From NCBI GenBank assembly GCA_001792895.1, contig MARA01000041.1:248001-312000 (forward strand): a stretch of DNA of 64,000 nt, read 5' to 3'. This DNA is from Lentinus brumalis (taxonomy: Eukaryota; Basidiomycota; Agaricomycetes; Polyporales; Polyporaceae). The stretch's first letter is position 1; each line of letters opens with the position of its first letter. The position numbers and the translations under genes are program-made. Below the pieces are notes generated by a model that was not told the origin of the DNA, did not search any database, and saw only the letters and a program-made list of their open reading frames with translations. Shown here one piece after another: positions 43,648-59,588 of this stretch.

Positions 43648-44734
43648 ATGGATGGCAATAGAAGGTCAAGCAGAAAGCGCAAGAATACTGAAGCTGCCAT
43701 GTCGAACCTCAAAGGAAAGAAGCAACGGCACGATACTCAAGATAAAGAAGCAGATACAGACGACCCTGAAGAGCTCACAGTGGGGGGGAGAATGAAAAAT
43801 TGGACACAGGCCGAGAGGACACAGTTTTTCACCTGGATGCTTGCGAGCGACGCGCATTGGAGCGCCTACCAGAAACAGAAGGCTGCAGTTTTCCGTCAGG
43901 TGCGTATGCTGTCCCTCTAAGGTGTGAGTAGATCCTCACATAATGATTGGCATGTAGTGTGCAGCAGCTCTGTTTCCGGGGAAGAAGAGCCATACGTCCC
44001 TCAAGTGCCACTATAAACGTAGCCTCGACCTCTTCATGCAGCTGTACGCATTCCAGCAGTTCACTGTGAAGTCGTCCCATCTACATGAAGAGTCAATGCA
44101 AGCCCAGTTCAATGCTGGACGTGTCGCTGGTTTGAATCTGACTGGCCTAACCACCAAGGTCATCAATAGGTGGTACGAACTCGGCTGGTTTGACTTGTTC
44201 GAGAAGAGGTACGCCGTCACTTAACTATTGCGTCGTCACTGCTTAGTTTGATCAATTTGCAGGTATTGTCTACACAACGGGGACAATCATACAACCTCAA
44301 CACCAGAGCGACCCATAAGTCAGCCTCCCGTAGAGAGCGGTGCTTCACCGGGCATGCACGTCGCAACTGATTGGAACTCCACAATTGATCCACAGCTTGT
44401 GGCCACCCGACGTTCTGTATGTTTAACACGGCATATACCATGCAAGGTCGTACTTACATTGTTGTCTCTGCAGATGCCAGATCAAACTGGTTTAGGTGAC
44501 ACGGAGCATGAGATACACCAGTCTGTGTATCCTTGCGGAGGAGTCCATGACATGCAGATGGTCACTGAACTCGCAAAGGTCACTGGATCGTTGCTCGAAG
44601 TGTGTACTTCGTTGAAGGATCTTATCAAGCAACAAGCCGAGGAGAGCAAGGTTCGCACCGAACTCATGCAGATGGAGCAGAACGAACACATCAATTGGGA
44701 GGGCAGAACGAATGTGAACGGATATTTCTACTAA
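43648..44734 (+). CDS. Myb/SANT-like DNA-binding protein, basidiomycete type
   Basis: Exons 43648-43899, 43958-44208, 44263-44416, 44473-44734, all in frame. A basic N-terminus (R-R-S-S-R-K-R-K-N) serves as a likely nuclear signal. A SANT/Myb-like three-helix region follows with W-T-Q-A-E-R-T-Q-F-F-T-W-M-L, C-A-A-A-L-F-P-G-K-K, and Y-K-R-S-L-D-L-F-M-Q-L. Then comes G-L-T-T-K-V-I-N-R-W-Y-E-L-G-W-F-D-L-F, a block I associate with polypore hypothetical proteins of this type. The C-terminal exon forms a coiled coil (L-L-E-V-C-T-S-L-K-D-L-I-K-Q-Q). DNA binding is inference from fold resemblance. Target unknown. Confidence 0.7.
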
Positions 44735-44887
44735 ATCTGTATGAAGATGGTACGACAATGTATATGCTCTAGCGCGGAGGCCAGTCAAGGGTGTCGTTGA
44801 GTCTGAACAGAGCTGTCAGCTTGATATATAGTTATCTGGATAACCCGTACTCACTGGGGATTGCGCCAGGGATTAAAGTATCACCCG

Positions 44888-45635
44888 TGAATGGTCTCGT
44901 GGTCTTCCTCGTCGTCGGATGCTGTCCAAGTCAGATCAGATTTAGTCGGATAGAAAATGTTTCTGTATGATGTGACATACGTGGTGAGATAACAATGGTT
45001 GGTAATTGGATTGTTGAGGAGGCCGCACCGGCCATAGGACTCCGAGGGTGGGTTTTGGGTGGAAACGTTTTGACTGTTCGCCAGGAGGCAGATACAGAGT
45101 CCTGAGTGCTATGTCCAGTATGCAGGGTAGAATACCAGACAGTCGATAGAACCTAAATTGCTCTTTGACAGTCAACTGTGTAGGTACATATGCACCTTCC
45201 GGCAATATGACCCAGACAGTTGGCACACAGAGCAAAAAAGGGTCAACCGACAGGCGAGTAGGGCACATCTTGAACACCGCCCATCCTGCCCCGCAGACTG
45301 TAAGTTCCTTTACAGTAGCCGTAACTGCTACTGTAGAGGTCCCCTGCGGCATGATACATATGTCCATGTCCATGCTTATAGGGTCCAATGGCCGCTGACG
45401 ACCATCCAGACCTGCTTGAGTGCGAATCTGAGTCTGTGCGCTTCAAGGGGGAATAGTGCACAGGATGGTCGTCGCTGAAAGCAAATATGGGTCGGAGGGA
45501 ACTCTGCAATGTGGACAGGCTGCATAGTAGAGTGTAGGATGCAGCGTAGCTGGAGTCGAGATGATGTGGTTTTGCGAGAGTGATGCAGTGTCCGAACAAA
45601 AACCTCTTATATATGGCTAGTAAATGCTGACTCAC
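44888..45635 (-). CDS. Putative Tyr/Gly/Ser-rich protein, unrecognised
   Basis: On the minus strand a frame starting near 45635 reads through Y-S-P-L-K-R-T-D-S-D-S-H and G-H-G-H-M-Y-H-A-A-G-D-L-Y. A last exon after CAG near 44962 would give N-I-F-Y-P-T-K-S-D-L-T-W and an acidic end E-E-D-H-E-T-I-H-G. The middle exons do not join in frame by eye. Function unknown. Confidence 0.3.
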
Positions 45636-46055
45636 GTCATGTTGATCTCGCCATTCAAATCATGTCGTGGCTAGGCTCTGTGATATTTCATGTGATAATA
45701 CTACATGCACCGTCATGCGCACCACCATGTGTAGTGTGTATATGCAATGAGTTGCGATGGTTAGGGCGGGCTGAAGCACCAAGGCCTGTGCCAATGCAAG
45801 CACCAGTCTAAGCACTGTTGTTATTGGGAAGTTTTCAATGATATACACACTCTGAGTGCCCACAATATTTGCAGGTCGCTCGTGGTGGCACCTACATATG
45901 CTGGCTGTAGCGCCGGCGATGGCACCTAGAATCATGATTGGCAGACTGGCAGGTGCCGGTATAAGCGCTTATCGGACGCTGAGTGGTAATGACGGATATA
46001 CGTTGGTTCAGTGCTCTCTCCACGTCTCTTGTATCTGCATTCCCTGCTTAACACC
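45636..46055. other. Intergenic, nothing recognised
   Basis: Between two putative genes; no domain or repeat. Confidence 0.35.
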
Positions 46056-46979
46056 ATGCAACGCACAGATGACCTAACAGACGCACGCAGTGGTTATGTC
46101 GAGTCGACAGAGTTCACTCTGGCCAGCTTTCGGACTAGTCCGTTGATGGCATATCAAGTCATACCCATGCCACCGGATTCATTTGTCGGGACCGTATCTG
46201 ATCACCGGGTGGTGCTACCGGGATCCGGAAAGGTGATAACAGATTATATGTGTCACTTCTGAGAGGTTCACTTATATCTGAATACAGCTAGTGATGGGTC
46301 AACAGAAGGTGTACTACCTTACGGACCCTACGGGGTTCAGTTGGGGTACTGTGGTTGAAACACATTGCACTGCGAACGGCAGTGAGCATTTTTCCTTGTT
46401 GCAATAACATGCACTCACAGTGGTGAATAGTTCTACAATCTCGGTCCAAGCCATATATTCCCACGATATTCCGAGAGCGTATCGATTACGATGTCCGATC
46501 CTTTGTGGCAAGAATGACTCCACCTGACGCGGTTGTCTACAATGCCCTGAAGATTCCTGCTGATAAGCATGGAATGGGTTTATGTGCTCTGCCTATCCCC
46601 TCCCGGGGTGGAAGGCCTCGCTCCTCCATGGCAACCCTCATCCAGCTTGTTCTGCTCGGTTCTCCTCGTCGGTGCCTGTTGGGATATGAAATTGTGGCCG
46701 TCCTTATGGGACGCTTCCGGTACTATACGTCTGCAACTGATGACTGGATGGTGCGTAAAGTCCCTATATACAGAAATTGACTGTAGAGTACTGACCGTCA
46801 ATGTGCAGCATACTCTATTTCGCACGCTCTATCTCACAGCCTGTTTTGCGTCCCTCCCAGGGCCACCGGAATTACAGCCTGCTGAACGAGTCTGGTTTAT
46901 GACTTGCACTACTGGGGTTCCTCGTACGTTAAAATATCCAAATGGTACATATCCTAGGCACAAGGGAAAGAAGCAATGA
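46056..46979 (+). CDS. Divergent forkhead-domain protein
   Basis: Exons 46056-46232, 46288-46345, 46431-46750, 46809-46979; every join keeps the frame and the protein ends with a basic tail K-G-K-K-Q. Residues about 135-210 follow the forkhead (winged-helix) plan: S-S-M-A-T-L-I-Q-L-V-L-L-G-S, Y-E-I-V-A-V-L-M-G-R-F-R-Y-Y, D-D-W-M-H-T-L-F-R-T-L-Y-L-T-A-C-F. In classical forkhead proteins the recognition helix reads I-R-H-N-L-S-L; here the DNA-contacting H-N is replaced by T-L, so DNA specificity may differ or be lost. Forkhead proteins are nuclear transcription factors. Assignment rests on pattern by eye. Confidence 0.65.
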
Positions 46980-47230
46980 TTTTGTCCCGGATGAAGAAGT
47001 CCGAGTGTCATCGGAATGGCAGGAGCTCAGAGCTGGCAATGAGGAAGAGCCGTGGTATATAGGCAGCATACAGACAGTGGCAGACGGATCTAGGAATCTT
47101 GAGCTACTCTGGCTGAGGTGTTGGAGGGGCGTAAATTTTGTATTCAGACAGGTCTGATACCAATTGTTATAAGAGTGTACATTCTGTGCTCAGACATCCA
47201 GTACGTATCAGACAAAACACCCGGTGCCAC

Positions 47231-47658
47231 TCAGTACTGGCAGATTCTACTGATGTGCTCCACCAGATCAATAAGCTGCAATAGCTCCTCGATCCTGTCA
47301 TGTTCGGTCATTACGACCTCTTGAGTGATTGCAACATCAACCTTGGTGTCTGTAAACCTCTGATAGATCATCTCGCCCACCACTCTCACATGAAGTGGAG
47401 AGCCTCGCTCTGATGACATGTCAGATAGATCATCAACACCGTGCGTAATGACACACCTTCTGGCGAGGGCGCACAGGACGGAACTCTTTTGTTCGGTATG
47501 CAGAGTCTGTCTCTGTGGCGTGGGATAGGACTCTACAGAGATCGAAGTCATGATCTGGTTCCATGAGACATAAATCTGCGACGTACAATTGACCTGAGAT
47601 CAGGGGCATCCACAGGACCACTGCAGTACTGGCAGAAGATTTGTGGGGGGCCATCATG
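47231..47658 (-). CDS. Small three-exon protein, unrecognised
   Basis: Exons 47658-47594, 47554-47457, 47407-47231, about 112 residues. Start M-M-A-P-H-K-S-S-A-S. Joins: I-S|D-H-D-F-D-L-C and R-Q-K|R-G-S-P-L. The C-terminal half is helical and acidic (E-H-D-R-I-E-E-L-L-Q-L-I-D-L-V-E-H), suggesting a protein-binding helix. No known domain. Confidence 0.5.
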
Positions 47659-48103
47659 GTAGTCGCACAGTAAAGATGTACTTGTGCAAAGTTCGAACAT
47701 GCTGGATGTTGCACGTGTCCTATCTGTTCAGAATGTAAACAGATACAAGCAAATTATGCACATACATTTTATGTGGATAACTGGTGTAGTGGTATAAGCT
47801 GGTTGAAATATTCGTATTAGCACCATTTTAGACCACCGCATCATACACCCACTGCTTTTTGCTGCTGAGATTCTGAATGTTGAGCTATACAAACTCTGCT
47901 ATCATAATGCTGTCGAGCAGTCATCTGAAGGGAGGATTCAAGCGTGTGTCGTTGGTAGCAAGTGGTGACCGACGTCTTATGTACACGGTTGTCATTGGCA
48001 TTAAATTTTGATGTGGTCTGTACACTGCCTCAGCCATAATTGTATGTCCATGAATGTTTTGTTATGGTGTTGAACCAATAACTCTACTTAGACAGTTGTG
48101 CCC
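47659..48103. other. AT-rich divergent intergenic region
   Basis: Between two small genes read away from each other; no repeat or gene. Confidence 0.4.
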
Positions 48104-48412
48104 ATGGAAACTATCAACCACGGAGACTCGAACGCGCGCACTCCGGCAACTCGGGTGCTGAACTCCGTACGTGCGACCGTACCTCTAGATACTGGAGATT
48201 ACCCTCCTTCTTCTGCAGGACGTGGCGGACTCACCTTTCTTTCTGCTCCACATTGGGGCGCGGAGGATTTGTCGCCAGACCTCCAGCTTATTCAGACTTT
48301 CTTTGTGTCTACTAGAATCAGCGTGATCTCAGTGCTCTTCGATCAACCACATATAATTTGCACGTATATCAAGGAGAACGCTGAGTCTGCCAGTATAGAT
48401 ACAAAGATGTGA
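48104..48412 (+). CDS. Small intronless ORF, unrecognised
   Basis: ATG 48104 to stop 48412, 102 codons, starting M-E-T-I-N-H-G-D. It contains S-A-P-H-W-G-A-E-D-L-S-P-D-L. No domain recognised. Convergent with the RING gene, whose acidic tail ends only a few bases away. Confidence 0.4.
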   Translation: METINHGDSNARTPATRVLNSVRATVPLDTGDYPPSSAGRGGLTFLSAPHWGAEDLSPDLQLIQTFFVSTRISVISVLFDQPHIICTYIKENAESASIDTKM

Positions 48413-48425
48413 CAACGACGGAGTC

Positions 48426-49815
48426 CTACTCAGCATTGCGCTCCACCCCATCGTCCTCGACGGCACTGTCCACCCCATTGTCCTCGTTGTCGCCCTCCGC
48501 GCCATCATCCTCGTTCTCGTTCTCCACACTGCCATCCTCGTCCTCCGTCACCCATTCCTCCTCGTCCTCATGACCTGTCGCGATATCCGTAGATATGTCG
48601 CCTTCTCCGTGCTGGTCGAAGCCTGCAATCTGCTCAGAATCGTCGTCAGACTGGTATCCGATGAGGTTCTTGAACGCCGCAAAAACCGTGCGATCAGCTG
48701 CAACCCACTGGTCGCGCAGCGCACTGACGAACTTCTCGCCTTCTCTGTGAATAACGATTCTGATGATCAATAGTATGACACATGAGCGATAACAGTGTGC
48801 TTACCTCTCGCGACGTTGAAGTCCTCGCAAAGCTGGCATGTCTCAGCCCCACGCCAGTAAAGCTTCGTCGGCTACCGGTTGCTTGACGTGATCGTCGAAT
48901 TCGTAGAGGGTCTTGTTCGCTGCATCAGTCAGGACGCCGATGTACGCGTGGAGAATCATGTGTGCGACATGATTATGGACAAGGGGAAACGTTGCGGGGT
49001 CACGGGGCGTCTCAACCGGAAAGTCTGGGACGCGTGTCGTACAGGAGGGGCAACGGACGGGCATTTGCGGAACCCCATCGCAGAAGTCCTTGAAGATCCA
49101 CTGGAGAAGGCAGAGTGCGCAGAAGACATGCTGACACTCCGACATGTTCAGCGAATACGGCAATCCGCTGTATATGAGTCGTGTCAGATATAAGGTTGCG
49201 TACAGTGTACAGAACATGGTTCACGTACATGACACATGTGCATCTGGTCGAGCGGCGGACAGTCAGTGCTTTAGCAAAAAAAAGGAAATCGGACACACGT
49301 ACAACTCGCACATGAACTTGTCGTTAAGTTCTGTTTGAGCCCACTGAATATTGATGGAGGGCCGGAAGTTGAGGTTGAGGGAGCTCTCCGCAGGCGAAGC
49401 GGGCATTATGACAGACTCGTGGTCGTCGGAAACTCCATACATGTCGGATAGACCCAGAGTTCCCTCGCGCGGTTCACCTTCTATCAATGTGAGCATGCTG
49501 CCTCCGTGCTCGGAACCATGACCACCGGAGCCACCTACCGCTCCAGAACCCAAATGACGTCCATCCGCAGACTTAGGGACGGTACCCTGCGACTCTTTCA
49601 GTTTCATCCTCCGCAGAGTGACCTTCTGCTCTAGGCGAGCTGTATTCCCGTTCGTCCTGCATTTGACATCATCCTCTCAGATGCAACGCGACTAACGTAC
49701 CTCTCTTCTCTTGCATGGTCACCGCGTCCGTCTTGACGTGCATTGTGCCTCGTCTACCACCCCGCTTGCCCCTCACATTTTGCCGTGCACTCTGTTCCGC
49801 GGTAGAGGTCGCCAT
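48426..49815 (-). CDS. RING-type zinc-finger protein (probable E3 ubiquitin ligase), C-terminus uncertain
   Basis: Exons: 49815-49701, 49656-49303, and from 49176 on. Start M-A-T-S-T-A-E-Q with a basic stretch (K-R-G-G-R-R-G). The RING region shows S-E-C-Q-H-V-F-C-A-L-C-L and later P-V-R-C-P-S-C, giving C-x-H-x2-C-x2-C ... C-x2-C; the first Cys pair is not clear, because the candidate exon 49268-49213 does not keep the frame, while skipping it does (M-C-E-F|G-L-P-Y-S). RING proteins pass ubiquitin from E2 to substrate. After A-L-L-A-W-G an in-frame TGA (48845-48843) precedes an open acidic tail (48770-48426, D-E-E-E-W-V-T-E-D-E-D). Either an unseen intron removes the stop or the tail is no longer translated. 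Confidence 0.55.
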
Positions 49816-50077
49816 TTGTTGAGATATTGAAGTGAGGTAGGACGCAGAGGGAGAGTAAGAGTGGAGGGTGAGAGCAGAGTACGAGCGACACGAAAGTCCC
49901 GAAGCCAAGCAGTACTAATTAGGTAAGTTTAGTATGACTAATGCAGATCACATCTCACATGTTTGGCGCTGGTTTGCCCACTACCGTATCAGGCCTGTGC
50001 GTACGCAGCGCGCTATCGCGCACTACCGTTTCGATTCACTGATTCACTAATACAAACTTCAAAGAGTGCCTAGACTA
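49816..50077. other. Intergenic region upstream of the RING gene
   Basis: No gene seen. Confidence 0.35.
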
Positions 50078-51041
50078 GATAATGTCAGGAAACTCAGGCT
50101 CATTGTCCGCCTCCGCCACTCGACTGGGCCTCGGTCCCCAACTGATGACGTTGACCGCGTTGATATGAAAGGCTGCCGATGTGAACCCGGAGTCCTCCTC
50201 CGTGCGTACCAAGTACAACTCAAGCATGGCGAGGTCACCCAGGAACAAATCAAGGGGGTCCACACGGGACATCGCAGCTTTCTTGGTGTAACCCGTCGTT
50301 GCATCGTACACTCTTCTGTAAGGCTATTATGCGGGTCAGAAGGTATTGCGGTGGTTGAGAATGTACGACTTACAGGGATGCCAACACATGTGTCTATCCG
50401 GGTGCTCGCACTGAGGACAGTCATACCACTTGCAGCCACCTTGCCGTGTGAGTTCCCGGAGTTGAAGATGTCTGCGGCAGCGGCGCGGTCTGTCTCGCGT
50501 AGGAGCTCTAATTGAATGCAGAGGCGCGGGCTAAGTTCGTTTGGTCGGATGAGGATTGTATCACCGTGAATCGCGCCGACGACAAGGAAGAGGATGCGGC
50601 GGCCGTCGGCAGTGCTCAATTGCGTGTACTTGTTATTGTCATTCGTCAGAGGCCTCCATTCGGCGTCGTGGGGCAGCCTCTGGAGTGGGAACCATACACC
50701 GGTTGGATTGTCGTATGTAACGAAATCATATATCCGCCTTGAATAAAGGCAGTCTGAGACACGTGTGCGAGAGGAAGTGGGCACTAAGCTCACCGTATGG
50801 TCTCGTTGGATACCCAGGTCTCCGCTACGATGTCGTCGGGCTGCACCACATATTGAGAGGGGTTCATAACGATGCGTTTTGCCGTGGTGCCTCTCGGACT
50901 GAGCAGGGCAATGAGCCGCACTTCTTCGTCGTTGTTGCCATCTTCGTTGCTGTGGACGCTGGTGAACAAATCAGCGGCGGCATCGGTCACGATGCATGTC
51001 GGTCTCACCAGATTCTCTTGCGATTGGGCGTGACAGGAGCA
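50078..51041 (-). CDS. Unrecognised protein, 5' exons unresolved
   Basis: Three exons join well: 51041-about 50793 (P-T-C-I-V-T-D-A-A-A-D-L-F), about 50740-50373 (I-Y-D-F-V-T-Y-D-N-P-T-G-V-W-F) and 50304-50078 (R-V-Y-D-A-T-T-G-Y-T-K-K-A-A), ending P-E-F-P-D-I-I. Joins E-T-I-R|R-I-Y-D and V-G-I-P|R-V-Y-D keep the frame. The start lies further upstream and was not found; frames at 51158-51493 could belong to it. No domain recognised. It may be related to the short gene at 51.7-52.4 kb, but I see no shared motif. Confidence 0.45.
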
Positions 51042-51722
51042 CTAGATAAGTTCATCGTCTGCACTACGCCCGTGGGCGCGGCTGTGTTGGTGGTGCCCAT
51101 CCCAGCCGTGATTGTGGGAGCGTAGCAGAGGTACTGGGTCTTGCCTACACGTAGGTCTTATACGTTGGGAGTACGACGCTTGGTATCAGCTCTGTAATGT
51201 TCTTCTTTGTGTTGAGCTAGACGAAGAATACGACCGTCTGTATGACGTGTGAGCACCAGAATTACCACCACTACTATCGATGACGAAACACGGCTTGCCT
51301 GAGACTTCTTGTGGTTGAACGGTGACCCGAGAAGTACACTGAGAATGACATCGTATGACGTCGAGTGTCCTGTGTGTATGACAAGTGCGCAATCTGAGGA
51401 TGGAAGACCGCTATCAGAACAACGGGTCTCGATGAAATGCAGCTCGATCACATTCGATGGAAGTGTTGTCTGCCTAGTGATGAGAAGACCCATGCGATCT
51501 GCAAGGTGTTATGTATGACGCACCTTTTATGTATGCAGCATATGGACATCAAAGCGACTACCCTTGGAAGTCGTCAGCGGATTTCTGATCGCTCTAATCA
51601 TACACGCTTACTCAGTTTCCTCTCTCGCTGTCTATGCTCTCTTTTGCATTGCGATCAGCGGATGATCTGAGGTGCCGACTATGCTCGCCTCATAAGCACA
51701 CATCGAGACGGAGCAGTCAGTA
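51042..51722. other. Region with possible 5' exons of the gene at 50.1-51.0 kb
   Basis: A minus-strand frame from ATG 51493 (M-G-L-L-I-T-R-Q-T-T) is open for 111 codons, but no splice join to 51041 could be fixed. Confidence 0.3.
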
Positions 51723-52388
51723 ATGCCGCTGTTGCACATCATGGATAACTCAGCGCCAGAAGACCACACCATCGTCGATCTGGGTGTGCTGCCGCGCGAC
51801 AGTGACGACGTGGAGGTGAGCAGTCGACATTGATAAGTGTACTGAACTCTCTGTTCACTCCAGAGTCTTCTCAGGCACACTGGCTCAGGGCCTTCATGTT
51901 CCCTGTGCATAGACGAGCAAGGTTTCACTTCATCAGTCGACGATTTCGCTACCCACCGGTGGCTCTAGGACGAACCGAGGTACCGTTACTCGAGGACGCT
52001 TGGTCCATCAATGCCGGCGTCGACGGAGTATATTGTGTGCGACTAATGTGCCAACGTGATGCCGTATGGGTCACCTACACCGTCTACTACCGCGTACCAA
52101 CGTCCCCGGGATCCAGCCGCAATGTCGCCGTGTATCGTCTCGGTACCTGCCCACCGTTTGCGGGGGAGTTTGTTGTGGTCCGCCGAACTGAGAACGGAGA
52201 CCGGTTCTTGGACATGCGCCCGCACGACTGCCAGAATGCGGAGCATGTAATCACCTCGTGAGTACATATACACTCCAGATTAGTGGTCGTCTGACTCACT
52301 CTCTACATGTCTCTTGACTAGAATTGTCCGCTTGATGCTAGGCGGTACACAAAACGTTACAGATGTACCGATGCAATTCTTGCACTGA
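51723..52388 (+). CDS. Unrecognised three-exon protein
   Basis: Exons 51723-51815, 51866-52257, 52322-52388, about 183 residues. Start M-P-L-L-H-I-M-D-N-S-A-P. The acceptor of exon 2 is CCAGAG, the choice that keeps the long frame S-S-Q-A-H-W-L-R-A-F-M-F-P-V. The core has alternating hydrophobic residues of a beta-rich fold (V-W-V-T-Y-T-V-Y-Y-R-V; G-E-F-V-V-V-R-R-T). No family recognised. Confidence 0.5.
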
Positions 52389-52846
52389 AGGGGCTCACTT
52401 ATATCCGAGATGCCAGCCGGCACGAATCTAACGGAGAATGTCAGCGTGTATTGTACTCATACGTTGATACGACGATACCAGCCTACGCATGAATTTGATG
52501 GACGATGCATAGACAGGGCGAGCTCGAGCTTGAGAGACGAGCCGTGGGCGAGCCTTCGCCGAGTGTCCGACAACATCATCTCTGTCCTTCGAGGGTGAGG
52601 CTCGAGCCATTCATCTGTCGAGCACAACGGTAACTGCAGAATGCCTACAAGTCAGTCGGAGCCCAGCTTACAGCAAGGTCTACTCACCGTAGATGTGGTT
52701 GCAGGCAGATACTACTCATCAAGAGGCCATCGCGCGGGAGCTATAATGACAGCTTTCCCACGAATACCAGGATATACTGTGGCCGCGTCGCGCGCAGCCC
52801 ACATCTCTCGCTCACACTTCTCCACCATATTCACAACAATTTAGCC
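52389..52846. other. Intergenic region upstream of SUB1
   Basis: No gene or repeat seen. The last 40 nt form a C/A-rich leader typical before fungal start codons. Confidence 0.4.
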
Positions 52847-53588
52847 ATGCACAAACGCAAGGTGATAGTGATTTCCAGCGACGATGATCTCGACATCCCT
52901 CTACGCGCCACCGCAAGTGAACGATCTCTCCAAATCGCCCGCCGCCGTGGCAAGAAGGTGAGTGAGGTAAGTATTCCTATCTGGGAATGTCCTGCTACTG
53001 TATGTGTGGATCGGTGGTGCAGGTATCTCACAGGCCCTCTACTGCTAGGTGAACAACGAGTCTGATGGTATGGAGGGAGGTCCTCTGAAGTCCGTCAAGA
53101 AACCCAAGTTCGATCCTGAGCCATCGGTATGTACTAACGTCCATCCACCGACATGTGCTAACGTGACGCGACCATTGCCCAGTCTTGCGACAAGGCCGGA
53201 CCATCCACGAGCGGCGTTTCCAACAAGCAAACGGGAGAGATGGACGGAGAAGTGAGCGAGAACGGGGATACGTTCGTGGACTTGGGCAGGAAAAGACGGG
53301 CGACGGTTAGAACATTCAAGGGTGCGCCTCTCGAGAACTAACCCCCCTGACATGACAGCTTATTGTATATGTGATAGGAGTCGGTTACGTGGATGTGCGT
53401 GAGTTCTGGGGCGACGAAGGCAACCTCAAGCCGGGGAAGAAGGGTATCATGCTGAGCCAGGAGCAGGTGTGTCACATCCTATCGTATAAAGATTGAGTGC
53501 CTTGATTTCCTGACCTTCTCTACAGTGGGAGACCTTGAAGAGGCACACAAACACAATTGACTCGTTCATTGCCGAAGCCGAGAAGTAG
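52847..53588 (+). CDS. SUB1: Transcriptional coactivator PC4/Sub1 homolog
   Basis: Exons 52847-52966, 53049-53126, 53183-53321, 53378-53466, 53526-53588. PC4/Sub1 binds single-stranded DNA and helps RNA polymerase II initiation and DNA repair in the nucleus. The C-terminal PC4 domain is complete: V-D-L-G-R-K-R-R-A-T-V-R-T-F-K, G-V-G-Y-V-D-V-R-E-F-W, L-K-P-G-K-K-G-I-M-L-S and E-Q-W-E-T-L-K. The N-terminus carries K-R-K-V-I-V-I-S-S-D-D-D, a basic motif followed by an acidic serine patch like the regulated N-terminus of PC4. Exon 1 could alternatively end at 52957 with a weaker donor; both keep the frame. Confidence 0.92.
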
Positions 53589-54181
53589 ACGAATCCACCG
53601 CCGGAGTCCATCCATGTATCAGTCAGTGTGTTTTGCTCTCAATGAGAACTGTTTGATGTCGGACAGAACCGGTGAGTCGCACTGGAGCACTGACGAAGTA
53701 ATGGAGCCGCCATCTGTCATACTTCCCAGTCGTCTACGCGTACTGAGTACTTAATGTATCGTATCTTACAAATGATACACGGGAGTGCACGACCACCGCA
53801 GCTCGCCGTGACATGCTCATCTGCGCGACGGCCCGTGTTTGTGGCTGGAGTCAAACTGCAAAAACAAAAAGGTACATACATGAAGTGTCCAGCGGAAACA
53901 CGACGTGTTTGTGCGCGCAGGCACCTCCTTGTCTAATATCGGCACCATGTCCTCCACGGATCCATACGTGCCCTCTACTCCCATTCCCTCAGTGCAGACC
54001 CCAATAATGCGGTAGTGTTCCTTCCCGGCACAGACTTGTTGACCACTGTCACCCTGCTCTCCGCATCCGCCCGCCGACACTTGCCCCCGAGCTGCACGCG
54101 GATGTTGTCGCGCACGCCCATGCTCGTCCAGAGATGGTCGACGAACGAGCTCCATTCAGTGCATATCGAGGATGCGGCCCT
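53589..54181. other. Region holding the scrambled 3' end of the GMC gene
   Basis: The C-terminal part expected for a GMC oxidoreductase should lie here on the minus strand, but no frame shows it; only a few matching residues around 54070-54110. Confidence 0.4.
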
Positions 54182-58264
<4,083 letters not shown>

Positions 58265-58899
58265 TCAAGAGACAACCAGAGGAAGCAGAGCCCACAAAAT
58301 CAAGACGATGGTTACAGTGACAAGCAAGACGAGAAGAACTATGATCGCGGTACGCCACCCTGAGTTGTGCGCGAGTACATCGTGCCCTGCCACATCAGCG
58401 AGATTGTCGTGTGAAGTGGCGGCAGCGGTTGGAGGATAGGTGGCAAGGGCAGCAGGCGTTGGAGCGTACCCTGCCCCTAGGACGGGAGTCAAAGGGTGTC
58501 CTGCAATGGGAGTGTGACTTGCAGGATACACAGGAGCGACGGTGGGAGACCAGGGGTTCGTCGCAGGCGGGAAGAACACATCAAGCCTCGACGTAGTCGT
58601 GGGATCATCCATGACCGGCAGGGTGAGCGAAAGCGCGGGAGGAGGAACTACCACCGTCCCAGCGGTGGGTGATGATACACCAGTCTGTTCGGCGGGTAGC
58701 GACCCATGCGTCTGCTGAAGTTCTAGCGTTAGGTGCGACGACGTGCATTTAATGACGTACGTACCATGTCACTAGGACCTGCTGCTGTAGCGGCACTTGA
58801 CCCCTCCTCAGAGTATTCAGAGTACGGAGGGAGGGGCTCCTCGCTGGAACCAGAACCCTCTACGGAGGCGATTTCCACGCTCATGTCTTTGACGATCAT
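58265..58899 (-). CDS. Small tail-anchored membrane protein
   Basis: Exons 58899-58761 and 58722-58265, about 198 residues. The donor is the second of two overlapping GTACGT sites; only this one keeps the frame (D-M-V-Q-L-Q-Q-T). Start M-I-V-K-D-M-S-V-E-I. The N-terminal part is acidic and carries a P-P-Y-S motif (L-P-P-Y-S-E-Y), a possible WW-domain or ubiquitin-ligase docking site. The middle is Pro/Ala/Thr-rich. The end is one membrane helix of Ile/Val/Leu (I-I-V-L-L-V-L-L-V-T-V-T-I-V-L-I-L), with almost nothing after it, so tail-anchored with the bulk in the cytosol, or a small single-pass protein. No family recognised. Confidence 0.65.
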
Positions 58900-59588
58900 A
58901 ACTGACTTCTGGTAGGGCGAAACTCGGGGTAGATCGGCACACGGCAAGCCGCGTCGTCGTACGCGACCGAGACCGAGGAACGATGCGATATGGAAGTGGG
59001 ATGGTGCAGCGCACGGGACGGGACGGTAGGCCAGCACAGGGCGTGGTGGGAGACTGACGGGAGGAGGCGATGGGAGACGCGAGGAATCAGGGCGGGCGAG
59101 GACGGGCACTATCGCAGACTTTGAGTCGCAACTGTGACGGTACAGCGACTGTCTTACCTCGAGACAGCGGTGGGTGCGATGGGCGATAGATCAAGGTCGT
59201 GGTGGAAGTCGATGGGGAGGCGTGAGGCGCTCGGGAAGGGATAGAGGACGACGTGCGGTCCCGCGGGTTTAAGAGTGAGCGGGCGGTATGTGAGGCGGGT
59301 CGCAAGAAGCGGACGAGTGGTGACCAACACTGAACATTCTAATAGGACACGTACCTCAAACGTCAGAGTTCCTGTACCTCCCTCTCTGTCGATGTCTGAC
59401 TCAACTCAAACATCCCCAGGGTCCAGCCTTGACAGCGGTCAGGCGTCGATGCGCAAGCGGTAGGATCGAAGGCATGGAAGATGGCGGAAGCGAGAAGAGA
59501 ACCATGGCTGCGAGAGTGTCAAGGAAGAATAGAGACGCAGCGGAGCGCGCGTATAGCGGAAGGGCGTCCAGCAGAGTACGGACACATC
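58900..59588. other. Intergenic region left of the hAT element
   Basis: No supported gene; a weak short plus-strand frame at 59275-59463 only. Confidence 0.35.
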
